Positions 26,791 through 37,167 of a stretch of DNA of 64,000 nt are shown piece after piece. Each line of letters begins with the position of its first letter. Position 1 is the stretch's first letter. A model generated the notes under the pieces. It searched no databases, was not told the DNA's origin, and was given only the letters and a program-made list of their open reading frames with translations. The DNA is from Aestuariivivens insulae (GTDB taxonomy: Bacteria; Bacteroidota; Bacteroidia; Flavobacteriales; Flavobacteriaceae): positions 1-64,000 of the forward strand of contig NZ_JAKMCS010000007.1 of NCBI RefSeq assembly GCF_022662195.1. The letters run 5' to 3'. Position numbers and translations under genes: made by a program.

Positions 26791-27549
26791 ATGAAAAAAG
26801 TACTTGGTATATACTTGATTTTAGGGGTGTTTTTAGTTTGTAGCCCCTATAAATCTTATGCTCAAGAATTAATTGAAACAAATGATTGCCCACATTCGGT
26901 ACATTACTTAGATTCCTTGAAAAGTGAACTTAAAGTTAAATGGCCAAATAACCGCACTATAAACTTAGTGTTTCATGGACATTCGGTACCAACAGGATAT
27001 ACTACAAGAGGTGTGTTAGATAGGTTAAATGCTTACCCTTATCGCACATTAAAAAAGGTAAATGATTTTTATCCCTATTCTGTTGTAAATACTATAACCA
27101 CATCAATTGGTGGTGAACAGGCAGAACAAGGAGCTAAACGTTTTAAGGCGGAGGTTTTAATATATAAACCAGATGTTTTGTTTATTGATTATGCACTAAA
27201 CGATAGAAGTATCGGCCTAGAACGTGCTAAAGTTGCTTGGGAACAAATAATTGAGGAAGCTTTGGAATACGGTACTAAAGTTATTCTATTAACTCCCACA
27301 CCTGATACCAGAGAAGATATTACTGCAGATGAGGCACCACTTGCAAAACATAGCGAGCAAATAAGGGCACTTGCAAAAAAGTACAAAGTAGGCCTTGTAG
27401 ATAGTTACGCTTTATTTAAAGAATTAGCTGAATCTGAGCCTCTAATTGGCTATATGTCTCAGAATAATCATATCAACCAAAAAGGACATCAGTTTGTTGC
27501 GGATGCCATTTTTGAATATTTCAAAACTTCGAATTGTGAAACCAATTAA
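26791..27549 (+). CDS. SGNH-family hydrolase, possible carbohydrate esterase
   Basis: This secreted protein of 252 residues has a signal peptide ending YAQE. SGNH blocks are visible: the nucleophile block FHGHSVPTG with S65, the glycine block SIGGEQ with G117, the asparagine block DYALNDR with N137, and the last block QNNHINQKGH with H227. The catalytic aspartate expected three residues before the histidine is Q224, so the triad may be a Ser-His dyad or the aspartate lies elsewhere. Family members in such operons are often acetyl esterases acting on decorated glycans. Position between a sugar porter and a GH2 enzyme (8 bp) supports a role in removing ester groups, but the substrate is not shown. 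Confidence 0.75.
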   Translation: MKKVLGIYLILGVFLVCSPYKSYAQELIETNDCPHSVHYLDSLKSELKVKWPNNRTINLVFHGHSVPTGYTTRGVLDRLNAYPYRTLKKVNDFYPYSVVNTITTSIGGEQAEQGAKRFKAEVLIYKPDVLFIDYALNDRSIGLERAKVAWEQIIEEALEYGTKVILLTPTPDTREDITADEAPLAKHSEQIRALAKKYKVGLVDSYALFKELAESEPLIGYMSQNNHINQKGHQFVADAIFEYFKTSNCETN

Positions 27550-27557
27550 TTATAGAA

Positions 27558-30398
27558 ATGAAGATTTTTAGTAAACATATCATTCTCCTTTTAATAGCAA
27601 TAGGCTTCACTTTACACAATTGCAAAAGTGATGAAACTGCTCATATCGATTTGTCTGGAAAGTGGAATTTTAAAATTGACTCACTAGACCAAGGCGAAAA
27701 GGAAAAATGGTTCATTTTAAATTTAGAGGACAGTATTAATTTACCTGGGTCAATGCCCGAAAATGGTAAGGGTAATGATATATCGGTCAAAACTAAGTGG
27801 ACGGGTAATATGTGGAACGATAGCCTTTGGTACAAGTCTGAAGACATGAAAAGGTACAGACAAGATGGTAACGTGAAAGTGTCTTTTTGGTTAACGCCTG
27901 TTAAAGATTACAAAGGAGCGGCTTGGTACCAGAAGAAAATAACCATACCAAAATCCTATGAAGGCAAAAATATTGTTTTAAATCTGGAGCGCGTACATTG
28001 GGAATCTAAAGTTTGGGTAGATGATAATAAACTGGGAATGCAGAACAGTTTAGCGACTGCCCATTATTATAATTTAGGTGAATTAGCAGCAGGAGAACAT
28101 ACTATATCCATTCGTGTAGACAACCGTGTAAAAAGCATCAATGTAGGTTTAGATGCCCATAGTATTTCTGATAATACTCAAACCAATTGGAATGGTATTG
28201 TTGGTGATATATCGCTTTCCGCAGTTCCAAAATTATCCATAGGAAATGTGAAATTGTATCCTAACGTTTCAGATAAAACAGTTAGAGTTACAGTTCAAAT
28301 TGAAAACGGAACCGGGACAAATCAATCAGCAGAATTAACACTTCAAGCCAAGGAGAGATCAGTAAACGGACGAACTCTTGAAGTTTTAAAGGAGTCAATT
28401 CAAATTGATGATTCCAAAATAGTTGAGTTGGAGTATCCAATGGGTGATGGGACTAAACTCTGGGATGAGTTCAATCCCAATTTATACGACATGCATCTGT
28501 CTTTAAATTCTGAAAAAGGTTTAGACGAAAAAGTGGAAACTTTCGGAATGCGGGACTTTAAGGCTAATGGAACAATTTTTACTATTAATGACCGAGCACT
28601 ATATCTTAGAGGAACTCTAGAATGTGCCATTTTTCCATTAACAGGATATCCACCTACAGATGTGGATTCTTGGAAACGCATCATAAACATTATTAAGGCA
28701 CATGGTTTAAATCATATCCGTTTTCATTCATGGTGTCCACCCGAAGCGGCATTTGAGGCTGCCGACGAAATGGGTATTTATATTCAAGCTGAAGCATCTG
28801 CATGGAGATCCGGTCTGGGGGATGGTGAACCTGTGGATACATGGTTGTATAAGGAAGGCGAGGATATTATCAATGCTTACGGTAATCATCCGTCGTTTGT
28901 GCTCATGACTTATGGTAATGAACCGAGTGGAAAAAATCATAAGCAGTATTTAACAAAGTATGTCAATCATTTTAAAGCATTTGATAACCGCAGGTTATAT
29001 ACCAGTGGCGCTGGGTATCCATACCTTGAAAACATGGACTATTACAATCACCGAGGTCCAAGAATTCAGGGTTGGAACGAGAACTTAGAAAGTATCATCA
29101 ATGCAAAAGCACCACAGACAGAGTTTGATTGGAGTAAGTTTATAAACAAAACACCAATGCCATATGTAAGCCATGAAATGGGGCAATGGTGCGTCTATCC
29201 TAATTTCAAAGAAATGTCGAAATATACAGGTGTTTTAAGACCTAAAAACTTCGAGATTTTCAAAGAATCGTTGGAAGAAAACGGAATGCTAAAATTAGCA
29301 GATAGCTTTTTGTTGGCATCAGGAAAATTGCAAACTCTTTGTTATAAAGCAGATATTGAAGCTGCCCTAAGAACAAAAGGAATGGCAGGTTATCAGTTAT
29401 TGGATTTACATGATTTCCCAGGTCAAGGTACGGCTTTAGTGGGTATTTTAGATCCTTTTTGGGATGAAAAAGGATATACTTCACCCGAAGAATTCAAAGC
29501 ATTCAGTGGTAACACCGTTCCGCTGGCGCGTTTATCAAAACGAACATTAAAAAATACAGATACACTAACCGCTAAAATTGAAATAGCTCATTTTGGGGAA
29601 TATCCTTTAAAAGAAGTAACTCCAAAATGGGAATTAATTCAAAAAGATGGCAGTGTTTTTTCCCAAGGAGAATTGGATAAAACGGATATTTCAATAGGTA
29701 GCGGTATTCAATTAGGTGTTGTAAATCAACCTTTAAATACTATTACAAAAGCACAAAAACTAACCTTAAATGTAACTGTTGGTGATTTTAAAAACAGTTG
29801 GGATGTTTGGGTGTATCCTGCGAAGAAAGAGCCTATTGAAAATGAGGATGAAATACTGGTGGTGAGCAAATTAGATGCAAAAACCATCAGCTATTTGGAA
29901 AATGGGGGTAATGTGCTTTTAAACATTAATGAAGGTGATATTGCGCCCGAAAAAGGAGGTGATATTGGTATTGGTTTTTCAAGTATTTTTTGGAATACCT
30001 CTTGGACGAATGAACAGAAACCGCACACCTTGGGGATTTTATGTAACCCACAGCATCCAGGTTTATCCAACTTCCCAACAGAATACCATTCCAATTGGCA
30101 ATGGTGGGATGCCATGAGTCATTCCAATGCTATTGTTTTTGACGATTTACCTGAATTAAATCCTATTGTAAGAGTTATTGACGATTGGTTTAAAAATAGA
30201 AAACTCGCTTTAATTTTTGAAGTAAAAGTTGGTAAAGGAAAGTTGATTTTTTCAGGAATTGACCTGCATACAGATTTAGAAAATAGACTGGAAGCTCAAC
30301 AGTTATTATACAGTTTAAAAACATATATGACCAGTCAGGATTTTAATCCTAAAAACGAATTAAAAATTAGTCAGCTAAAAGCACTATTAACCTATTAG
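27558..30398 (+). CDS. GH2 glycoside hydrolase, lipoprotein
   Basis: This is a retaining exo-glycosidase of 946 residues, in a family that covers beta-galactosidases, beta-glucuronidases and beta-mannosidases. The signal peptide has lipobox-like LHNC (Cys22). A GH2 sugar-binding jelly roll (about 30-225, starting DLSGKWNFKI) and an Ig-like domain (about 230-335) precede the TIM barrel. That holds HIRFHSWCPPEAAFEAADE (about 396-414), the acid/base E455 in YGNEPSG and the probable nucleophile E540 in VSHEMGQW. About 300 residues follow, ending in beta-rich and helical parts. A close paralogue is encoded at 37168. Galactose and glucuronate are both plausible, and specificity is not readable. Confidence 0.9.
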   Translation: MKIFSKHIILLLIAIGFTLHNCKSDETAHIDLSGKWNFKIDSLDQGEKEKWFILNLEDSINLPGSMPENGKGNDISVKTKWTGNMWNDSLWYKSEDMKRYRQDGNVKVSFWLTPVKDYKGAAWYQKKITIPKSYEGKNIVLNLERVHWESKVWVDDNKLGMQNSLATAHYYNLGELAAGEHTISIRVDNRVKSINVGLDAHSISDNTQTNWNGIVGDISLSAVPKLSIGNVKLYPNVSDKTVRVTVQIENGTGTNQSAELTLQAKERSVNGRTLEVLKESIQIDDSKIVELEYPMGDGTKLWDEFNPNLYDMHLSLNSEKGLDEKVETFGMRDFKANGTIFTINDRALYLRGTLECAIFPLTGYPPTDVDSWKRIINIIKAHGLNHIRFHSWCPPEAAFEAADEMGIYIQAEASAWRSGLGDGEPVDTWLYKEGEDIINAYGNHPSFVLMTYGNEPSGKNHKQYLTKYVNHFKAFDNRRLYTSGAGYPYLENMDYYNHRGPRIQGWNENLESIINAKAPQTEFDWSKFINKTPMPYVSHEMGQWCVYPNFKEMSKYTGVLRPKNFEIFKESLEENGMLKLADSFLLASGKLQTLCYKADIEAALRTKGMAGYQLLDLHDFPGQGTALVGILDPFWDEKGYTSPEEFKAFSGNTVPLARLSKRTLKNTDTLTAKIEIAHFGEYPLKEVTPKWELIQKDGSVFSQGELDKTDISIGSGIQLGVVNQPLNTITKAQKLTLNVTVGDFKNSWDVWVYPAKKEPIENEDEILVVSKLDAKTISYLENGGNVLLNINEGDIAPEKGGDIGIGFSSIFWNTSWTNEQKPHTLGILCNPQHPGLSNFPTEYHSNWQWWDAMSHSNAIVFDDLPELNPIVRVIDDWFKNRKLALIFEVKVGKGKLIFSGIDLHTDLENRLEAQQLLYSLKTYMTSQDFNPKNELKISQLKALLTY

Positions 30399-30431
30399 AA
30401 ACAAACAAACTAAGCATAAAATTTAAAGATT

Positions 30432-33400
30432 ATGAATACAGTAAAAGCTTGGCACGAGAGAGTAACCATTCCTACATACGAGGTAGGGACACCAGAGAAA
30501 TATCCAGTTTTTTTAGAAAAACGCGTATATCAAGCGAGTAGTGGTGCAGTATATCCAAATCCTGTTATTGAAAAAATCAGTGACGAGAAGGTGGATAAGC
30601 AATGGGATGCCATTTTTATTGAAAATGATTACATCAAATTAATGATTTTGCCAGCTTTAGGTGGGCGAATCCAAAGAGCGTATGATAAGATTCGTGAGCG
30701 CGATTTTGTCTACTATAATCATGTTATCAAACCAGCTTTGGTGGGGTTAACAGGGCCTTGGATTTCTGGTGGTATTGAGTTTAACTGGCCACAACACCAT
30801 AGACCAAGTACTTACGACCCAACAGATTTTTATATTGAAGACAATGAAGATGGTAGTAAAACCGTTTGGGTAAGTGAGTTGGAGCGTATGTTCCGTACTA
30901 AAGGGATGGCTGGTTTTACCTTACACCCTGATAAGGCATATATTGAAATTAAAGCACATTTGTATAATAGAACACCGCACCCTCAAACCTTTTTGTGGTG
31001 GGCAAATCCTGCTGTGGCGGTTAATGACCATTACCAGTCTGTTTTTCCACCTGATGTAAATGCCGTGTTTGATCACGGTAAGCGTGATGTATCGGAATTT
31101 CCAATTGCTAAAGGCGAATATTATAAAGTAGACTATTCACCAGGAACCGATATATCTAGATATAAGAATATCCCAGTACCAACAAGCTATATGGCCATCA
31201 CTTCAAAATACGATTTTGTGGGAGGTTACGAAAATGATTCAAAAGGTGGATTGCTTCATGTGGCAGACCATAATGTGTCTCCTGGGAAAAAACAATGGAC
31301 TTGGGGTAACGGAGAATTTGGTAAAGCTTGGGACAGAAACTTAACTGATGAAGACGGACCCTACATCGAATTGATGTGTGGGGTTTATACCGATAACCAA
31401 CCAGATTTCTCATGGATGCATCCGTATGAAGAGAAGAGTTTTAAGCAATATTTTATGCCTTATTACAACGTGGGCGTTGTAAAGAATGCAACTAAAGAGG
31501 CCTTAGTAAACCTTGAAATGGTAGATGGTAAAGCACAGGTTAAAGTATATGTTACTTCTACATACGATAATTGTGTTATCACATTAAGTGCTAACGGTAA
31601 AGTGTTGCATGAAGAGGTGTTAGATCTCTCTCCTGAAGTTGGTTTTGAAAAAATGATTGACATTGGATCTAATATATTTGATGATTTACAAATTTCAGTG
31701 AATGATAGTGCAGGCAATGTTTTAGTGGCTTGGGAGCCAGATAAATATTTGTCAGATGAAATTCCTGAACCAGCTAAAGCGGCTAAAGACCCTAAGGATA
31801 TTGAAACTATTGAGGGCTTGTATTTAAGAGGACTGCATTTAGAGCAATACAGACATGCTACTTTTGTGGCTAAAGACTATTATGAAGAAGCCTTAAGACG
31901 CTCACCAAAAGACGTACGTAACAACAATGCTATGGGGCTTTGGTATATGCGTAAAGGGCAATTGGAAAAAGCTATCGGGTATTTTGATACTGCTATTGAA
32001 ACCTTGACTAGCCACAATCCAAATCCTTATGACGGCGAGCCTTATTTTAACAAAGGTATGGCCTTGAGTTATTTAGGTAAAAAAGAAGAAGCTTATGCTA
32101 GTTTCTTTAAAGCCTGTTGGAATGCCCAATGGCAAGATGCGGGTTATTTCAATTTAGCACAAATAGATTGCTCAAGAGGTGATTTGGAAAAAGCTATGGA
32201 TTTGGTAGACAGAGCTTTAATAAAAAACTGGCGTAACCATAAAGCAAGACACCTAAAAACCATTTTGCTTAGAAAAACTGGTAAGATTGAAGAGGCTAAA
32301 CAGTTAATAGAAGCTTCTTTAGCTATTGATAAATTCAATTTTGGGGTACTTTATGAAAAGTACATCTTGTCTAATGCTGATGAAGATTTGAAAGCTTTTA
32401 AGGATATCCTTAGAAATTATGCTCATAATTACATTGAGTTCTCTTTAGATTATGCTATGGCAGGTCAATTTGATGAAGCAGTTGCCTTATTAAAATTGTA
32501 TACCGATGCTAATAGTGAAGTGTACCCAATGGTATACTATTTCATGGGATGGTATTTAGACCAGAAAGGGGATAGTAGTAGTGCTCTAGAAGCTTACAAA
32601 AAAGCGTCAAAAATGCCAGATACTTATTGTTTTCCAAATAAAGTAGAGGAAGTTAGAGCACTTCAATCTGCATGTAAAGCCAATCCGTCAGACGCAAAAG
32701 CATTTTATTATTTGGGTAATTTCTGGTATGCCAACAGACAATACAAAGAAGCACAAGCGTGCTGGGAAACTTCAGTAAAACTAGACGATAGTTTCGCAAT
32801 TACGCATCGTAATTTAGCTTTGTTGTATTATAACAAAACCAATCAAAAAGAATTGGCAGTGATGCATTTAGAGAAAGCTTTCCAATTGGATAATAACGAT
32901 GCTAGACTGTTGATGGAATTAGATCAATTGTACAAAAAGATTAATGTGTCAATTGATAAGCGTTTGGCACTGTTAGAAGCATATATTGATTTAACTAACT
33001 CTAGAGATGATTTGTACTTAGAACGTATTGCGCTTTATAACTTGAAAGGCGATTTTGAAAAAGCAAAAGCTTTGATAGATAAACGTCAATTCCATCCATG
33101 GGAAGGTGGCGAAGGCAAAGTACCTTTTCAATATCTAACAAGTAATATAGAACTTGCAAAAAAATATATCTATGTAAAGAATTATGAAGACGCTATTGAA
33201 CTTTTAATGCAGTCTAAAGATTATCCTCATAATCTAGGTGAAGGTAAATTACATGGTACGGTTGAAAATGATATTGATTACTGGTTAGGATGTGCCTATG
33301 AAGGTCTTGGTGAAGATGACAAAGCCAAAGCTTATCTCGAATTAGCTTCGAAGGGATTGAGTGACCCAAGTCCAGCAATTTTTTATAACGACCAGCAACC

Positions 33401-33734
33401 CGATAAAATTTTCTATCAAGGACTGGCATTACAAAAACTAGGCAGAATGGACGAAGCCAATACCCGGTTTGATAATTTGTTAAATTATGGAAAAACCCAT
33501 ATAAATGACAATGTTAAATTGGATTATTTTGCTATTTCTTTACCTGATTTATTGATTTGGGAAGAAGATTTGAATGTCATTAATAAGATTCATTGTAATT
33601 ATATGATTGGTTTGGGACAGTTAGGTAAAGGCGAGGATTGTAAAGCCACAGAAGCTTTCACCAAAGTTACTGATACCAATTCGTCGCATATTCCAGCGCA
33701 TATTCATCAAGCACTAGTTGGTGTTAAATATTAA
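30432..33734 (+). CDS. DUF5107 domain protein with TPR repeats, cytoplasmic
   Basis: This 1100-residue protein lacks any signal peptide or membrane segment, so it is probably cytoplasmic, unlike most of its operon neighbours. Residues about 1-330 form the DUF5107 domain (LPALGGRIQRAYDKIRERDF near 75; GPWISGGIEFNWPQHHRPST near 113), which I believe has a galactose-mutarotase-like beta-sandwich. A beta-rich stretch to about 430 is followed by tandem TPR motifs from about 465 to the end (for example FDTAIETL and AYKKASKMP helices). The histidine-rich motif WPQHHRP and acidic residues in the first domain could form an active site. Function is unknown to me. Context between two GH2 genes and before two sulfatases suggests late oligosaccharide processing. 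Confidence 0.75.
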   Translation: MNTVKAWHERVTIPTYEVGTPEKYPVFLEKRVYQASSGAVYPNPVIEKISDEKVDKQWDAIFIENDYIKLMILPALGGRIQRAYDKIRERDFVYYNHVIKPALVGLTGPWISGGIEFNWPQHHRPSTYDPTDFYIEDNEDGSKTVWVSELERMFRTKGMAGFTLHPDKAYIEIKAHLYNRTPHPQTFLWWANPAVAVNDHYQSVFPPDVNAVFDHGKRDVSEFPIAKGEYYKVDYSPGTDISRYKNIPVPTSYMAITSKYDFVGGYENDSKGGLLHVADHNVSPGKKQWTWGNGEFGKAWDRNLTDEDGPYIELMCGVYTDNQPDFSWMHPYEEKSFKQYFMPYYNVGVVKNATKEALVNLEMVDGKAQVKVYVTSTYDNCVITLSANGKVLHEEVLDLSPEVGFEKMIDIGSNIFDDLQISVNDSAGNVLVAWEPDKYLSDEIPEPAKAAKDPKDIETIEGLYLRGLHLEQYRHATFVAKDYYEEALRRSPKDVRNNNAMGLWYMRKGQLEKAIGYFDTAIETLTSHNPNPYDGEPYFNKGMALSYLGKKEEAYASFFKACWNAQWQDAGYFNLAQIDCSRGDLEKAMDLVDRALIKNWRNHKARHLKTILLRKTGKIEEAKQLIEASLAIDKFNFGVLYEKYILSNADEDLKAFKDILRNYAHNYIEFSLDYAMAGQFDEAVALLKLYTDANSEVYPMVYYFMGWYLDQKGDSSSALEAYKKASKMPDTYCFPNKVEEVRALQSACKANPSDAKAFYYLGNFWYANRQYKEAQACWETSVKLDDSFAITHRNLALLYYNKTNQKELAVMHLEKAFQLDNNDARLLMELDQLYKKINVSIDKRLALLEAYIDLTNSRDDLYLERIALYNLKGDFEKAKALIDKRQFHPWEGGEGKVPFQYLTSNIELAKKYIYVKNYEDAIELLMQSKDYPHNLGEGKLHGTVENDIDYWLGCAYEGLGEDDKAKAYLELASKGLSDPSPAIFYNDQQPDKIFYQGLALQKLGRMDEANTRFDNLLNYGKTHINDNVKLDYFAISLPDLLIWEEDLNVINKIHCNYMIGLGQLGKGEDCKATEAFTKVTDTNSSHIPAHIHQALVGVKY

Positions 33735-33747
33735 TAGTAAAAAGGAG

Positions 33748-35262
33748 ATGAAATTGTCAGCTCTCATCAAGAGTATAGTGTTTAGCACTTTGTTTTGTAT
33801 AGCGTTTCAAGCTTGCGCCCAAAGTACTCATCCTAATATTGTGATCATATATGTTGACGATTTGGGCTATGGCGACATTGGCGTAAATGGTGCTATTGGG
33901 GTGGAAACACCTCACATAGACACACTGGCCAAAAATGGGCTAAATTTTACAGATGCGCATTGTTCTGCATCAACCTGTACACCGTCGAGATATTCTTTGT
34001 TAACAGGAAGTTATGCCTTTCGGAATAAGGCTGAAATTTTAGAAGGCGATGCACCATTAATAATAGACCCCAATATAGAAACCTTACCAAAGATGCTAAA
34101 AAAAGCAGGTTACAGAACGGGGGTGGTTGGTAAATGGCATTTAGGGCTAGGAAAGGGTAAAATCAATTGGAATAGAAAGATACCGTTAGGCCCTGAAGAA
34201 GTTGGATTTGATTATAGTTTTTTAATTCCGGCTACGGGAGATAGGGTACCCTGTGTGTTTTTAGAAAACCAAAAAGTTGTTGGTTTAGATCCTAACGACC
34301 CAATAACAGTAAGCTATGGAGCTAAAATAGAAGGTTATCCTTGGGGCTTTCAGCATCCTGAACTTTTAAAACAACATACAGACCCTTACCATCAAGGAGC
34401 CGTAATCAATGGTATTAGCAGAATTGGTTATATGAAAGGTGGGAAAGATGCCCTGTGGGTAGATGAGGAATTTCCTTATGTACTTACGGATAAAGCAAAA
34501 GCCTTTATAGACGCTAGTAATGATAAACCCTTCTTTCTCTATTTTTCGTTACATGATATTCATCAACCCAGAGTCGCCAATATCAAATTTGTAGAAAGCA
34601 GTACCATGGGACCTCGTGGCGATGTAATAGCCCAAATGGACTGGTGTGTAGGTCAAATTAAAGAAGCACTCGAAAAACAGGGGTTGCTGGAGAATACCCT
34701 AATTATTTTTACAAGTGATAATGGCCCTATCTTAGATGATGGTTATTTTGATTATGCAAGGGAATTGGTAGGTGACCACAAACCGGGAGGTATCTACAGA
34801 GGTAGTAAATACTCAGCTTATGAGGCTGGAACACGAATGCCCACTATTGTACATTGGCCAAAGGAAGTTAAACCTGGTACAAGTTCTGCATTGTTGTCCC
34901 AAGTTGATTTGTATGCGTCTTTAGCTTACTTAGTTAATCAAAAGATTGAAAAAGGTGATGCTGTAGATAGTCAAAATTTTATGGATGCTTGGTTAGGAAA
35001 ATCCGATAAAGGGCGCAAATTTTTGTTGGAAGAGTCATACACTTTTGGTTTTAGAATGGATAATTGGAAATACATTAAACCTAAAGCTCAACCTGTACCA
35101 AATTGGATAGTGCAGAAGTTTGTTGACCCCGGGTTTAGAACAGAACCACAGTTATTTAATTTAGACGAAGACCCTTCTGAAGAAAAAAATTTGGCAAGCG
35201 AGTATCCAGAAATCGTAGCTAAAATGGAGGCGAAATTAAAAGAAATTCTATGTGATAAGTAA
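33748..35262 (+). CDS. Type I (S1) sulfatase, S1_15-like
   Basis: This is a formylglycine-dependent sulfatase of 504 residues counted from the ATG at 33748, which follows an AAAGGAG stretch. An upstream ATG at 33718 would overlap the previous gene and spoil the signal peptide. The N-terminus (FCIAFQACAQ) can be read as a lipobox with Cys22 or as a signal peptidase I site. The metal-binding VDDLG has D37 and D38. The signature CTPSR starts at Cys77, and GKWHLGLGKG and FTSDNGP follow. The segment GFDYSFLIPATGDRVPCVF is what I recall for subfamily S1_15, which contains 6-O-sulfatases on galactose-type sugars. It is 13 bp after the DUF5107 gene, with a third sulfatase 3 bp downstream. Confidence 0.92.
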   Translation: MKLSALIKSIVFSTLFCIAFQACAQSTHPNIVIIYVDDLGYGDIGVNGAIGVETPHIDTLAKNGLNFTDAHCSASTCTPSRYSLLTGSYAFRNKAEILEGDAPLIIDPNIETLPKMLKKAGYRTGVVGKWHLGLGKGKINWNRKIPLGPEEVGFDYSFLIPATGDRVPCVFLENQKVVGLDPNDPITVSYGAKIEGYPWGFQHPELLKQHTDPYHQGAVINGISRIGYMKGGKDALWVDEEFPYVLTDKAKAFIDASNDKPFFLYFSLHDIHQPRVANIKFVESSTMGPRGDVIAQMDWCVGQIKEALEKQGLLENTLIIFTSDNGPILDDGYFDYARELVGDHKPGGIYRGSKYSAYEAGTRMPTIVHWPKEVKPGTSSALLSQVDLYASLAYLVNQKIEKGDAVDSQNFMDAWLGKSDKGRKFLLEESYTFGFRMDNWKYIKPKAQPVPNWIVQKFVDPGFRTEPQLFNLDEDPSEEKNLASEYPEIVAKMEAKLKEILCDK

Positions 35263-35265
35263 CTT

Positions 35266-37137
35266 ATGAAAACACTGCTTTATATATCGTGTCTGCTGAC
35301 TTTGCTATCATGCAAAACTCAGGATAAACCTAATATTCTTTGGATAACCATTGAGGATACATCGCCTCAATTCATTGGGTGTTATGGCAATACAAATGCT
35401 AGTACACCAGTAATTGATAAACTAGCAGACGAAGGTGTTCGTTTTACTAATGCGTTTTCTACGGGTACCGTATGTTCTCCAAGTAGATCATCTATAATTA
35501 CGGCAGTACCAACCTACAAAATGGGTACAGGGCATCAAAGGAGTCAGTATCCAATTCCAGATTTTATCAAAGGGTTTCCTTATTATCTCAAGCAATTAGG
35601 GTATTACACCACCAATAATTCTAAAACAGATTATAATATCGCCAACGAAAAAGATTTTGTAAAAGAGGCTTGGGATGAAAGTTCCAACAAAGCAACTTGG
35701 AAAGATAGGGCGGAAGGGCAACCCTTCTTTGCAGTATTTAATTTTGCAGAATCGCATCAGTCACGAACTATGTCGTGGACCTTTAAGCAATATGAAAAAC
35801 ATGTTTGGAATCATCTGCCTGAAGAAGATAGAATTGCAGACGATGCTTTTGATATGCCTCCTTTTTATAACGATACCCCAGAAATGCGTAAACAATTTGC
35901 TAGGGTATACAATTCAATTAAATTAACTGACAATAAAATAGGTGAGTTATTGCAGAAGCTAGAAGACGATGGTTTAAAGGATGATACCATTATTTTCTTT
36001 TATGCAGATCATGGTGAGGGTATTCCAAGGGCCAAAACCACTGGGATTAACTTAGGATATCGGGTGCCATTTGTAGTTTGGTTTCCAGAAAAATTCAAAC
36101 ATTTATCACCTTGGGAGACGGGAAGTATAACTGATGAACTTATCAGTTTTGAAGATTTAGGGCCTACTATGATTGACCTGTTGGGAGGTGAGATTCCAGA
36201 ACAAATGAATGGCAGATCATTTTTTAAGAAAGACTCAGAAGCACAGCCTAAATATCTATCACTTTCAACAGATAGGGTGGATAATGGTTTAGACCTAGTA
36301 CGAAGTGTTACCGATGGCAGGTTTGTGTATTCAAGAAACTTTATGCCATTTATACCAGAAGTGCGATATATTAATTATTTGGAGATTGCAGATATTACCA
36401 AACACATGCGTAACGATTTAAAGCATGGTAAACTCAATGAATTTCAATCTCGCATTTTTGATGAGCGTCCTTACGAGGTGTTGTATGATATTGAAAATGA
36501 CATTTGGGAGGAACATAACTTAGCAGAAAACCCAAAATACAAGTCCGTTTTAGAGGGTATGCGACAGTTTTTAGATAGCACCCTTTTAAAGTCGAAGGAT
36601 ATATTATTTATACCCGAGTATGATATAGCTAGAATATCAGAAACGCAAACACCATATGAGTATCGTTTGCAGGATGATTATGATTTTGATGAGATATATA
36701 AAGTAGCCTCATTATCGGGTAAAAAAAGTGAACAAGTAGTGAAAGCTCAAATAGAATTACTAAAGCATGAAGATAAATTTGTAAGATATTGGGCAAGTAT
36801 AGGGTTAATGTCCCAAAATAAAGTGGTATTGCAACCCTTTCAAAAGGAGTTGAGTGAAGCTCTTCAGGATGTGTACCCTCCTGTTTCTATTACCATTTCG
36901 GCTATTTTATATAATAAGTTTGAAAGTAAAACCGCTTCTGAGGTCTTAAGTAACTTTGCTAAAAATAACAATTGGCACTTGTCTTTAATAGCTGTTAATA
37001 ATATGCTTTATTTTCAAGAGAGAGCACCATTTGAAACTACAATTGAAGAATTATTACAAAATCCTAAACTTAATTCGCACGTTAAAAACGCTTGCTTCGA
37101 TTTTGTGGAAAGTCAAAGACTAAGAAAGGAGATCTGA
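35266..37137 (+). CDS. Type I (S1) sulfatase, lipoprotein, S1_8-like with HEAT-like tail
   Basis: This is a sulfatase of 623 residues. The lipobox LLSC gives Cys16. The metal-binding segment is ITIEDTSP (E30, D31), a variant of the usual DD. The signature CSPSR starts at Cys70, and FYADHGEG near 244 carries further metal ligands. The pattern of substitution (IED, short insert loops, AESHQSRTMSW) resembles subfamily S1_8. The last 130 residues or so (about 485-620) are helical, with LLKHEDKFVRYWASIGLM, which looks like a HEAT-type repeat. It begins 3 bp after the previous sulfatase, so both are almost certainly co-translated. Three sulfatases with different subfamily features imply several sulfate positions on the substrate. 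Confidence 0.9.
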   Translation: MKTLLYISCLLTLLSCKTQDKPNILWITIEDTSPQFIGCYGNTNASTPVIDKLADEGVRFTNAFSTGTVCSPSRSSIITAVPTYKMGTGHQRSQYPIPDFIKGFPYYLKQLGYYTTNNSKTDYNIANEKDFVKEAWDESSNKATWKDRAEGQPFFAVFNFAESHQSRTMSWTFKQYEKHVWNHLPEEDRIADDAFDMPPFYNDTPEMRKQFARVYNSIKLTDNKIGELLQKLEDDGLKDDTIIFFYADHGEGIPRAKTTGINLGYRVPFVVWFPEKFKHLSPWETGSITDELISFEDLGPTMIDLLGGEIPEQMNGRSFFKKDSEAQPKYLSLSTDRVDNGLDLVRSVTDGRFVYSRNFMPFIPEVRYINYLEIADITKHMRNDLKHGKLNEFQSRIFDERPYEVLYDIENDIWEEHNLAENPKYKSVLEGMRQFLDSTLLKSKDILFIPEYDIARISETQTPYEYRLQDDYDFDEIYKVASLSGKKSEQVVKAQIELLKHEDKFVRYWASIGLMSQNKVVLQPFQKELSEALQDVYPPVSITISAILYNKFESKTASEVLSNFAKNNNWHLSLIAVNNMLYFQERAPFETTIEELLQNPKLNSHVKNACFDFVESQRLRKEI

Positions 37138-37167
37138 GCTTTAAAACCACTAAACTAAAACATACAA

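Noticed and set aside
33718-33747. Upstream ATG start for the second sulfatase
   Set aside because: It would overlap the DUF5107 gene and place ten polar residues before an otherwise normal signal peptide; ATG 33748 follows a purine-rich AAAGGAG.
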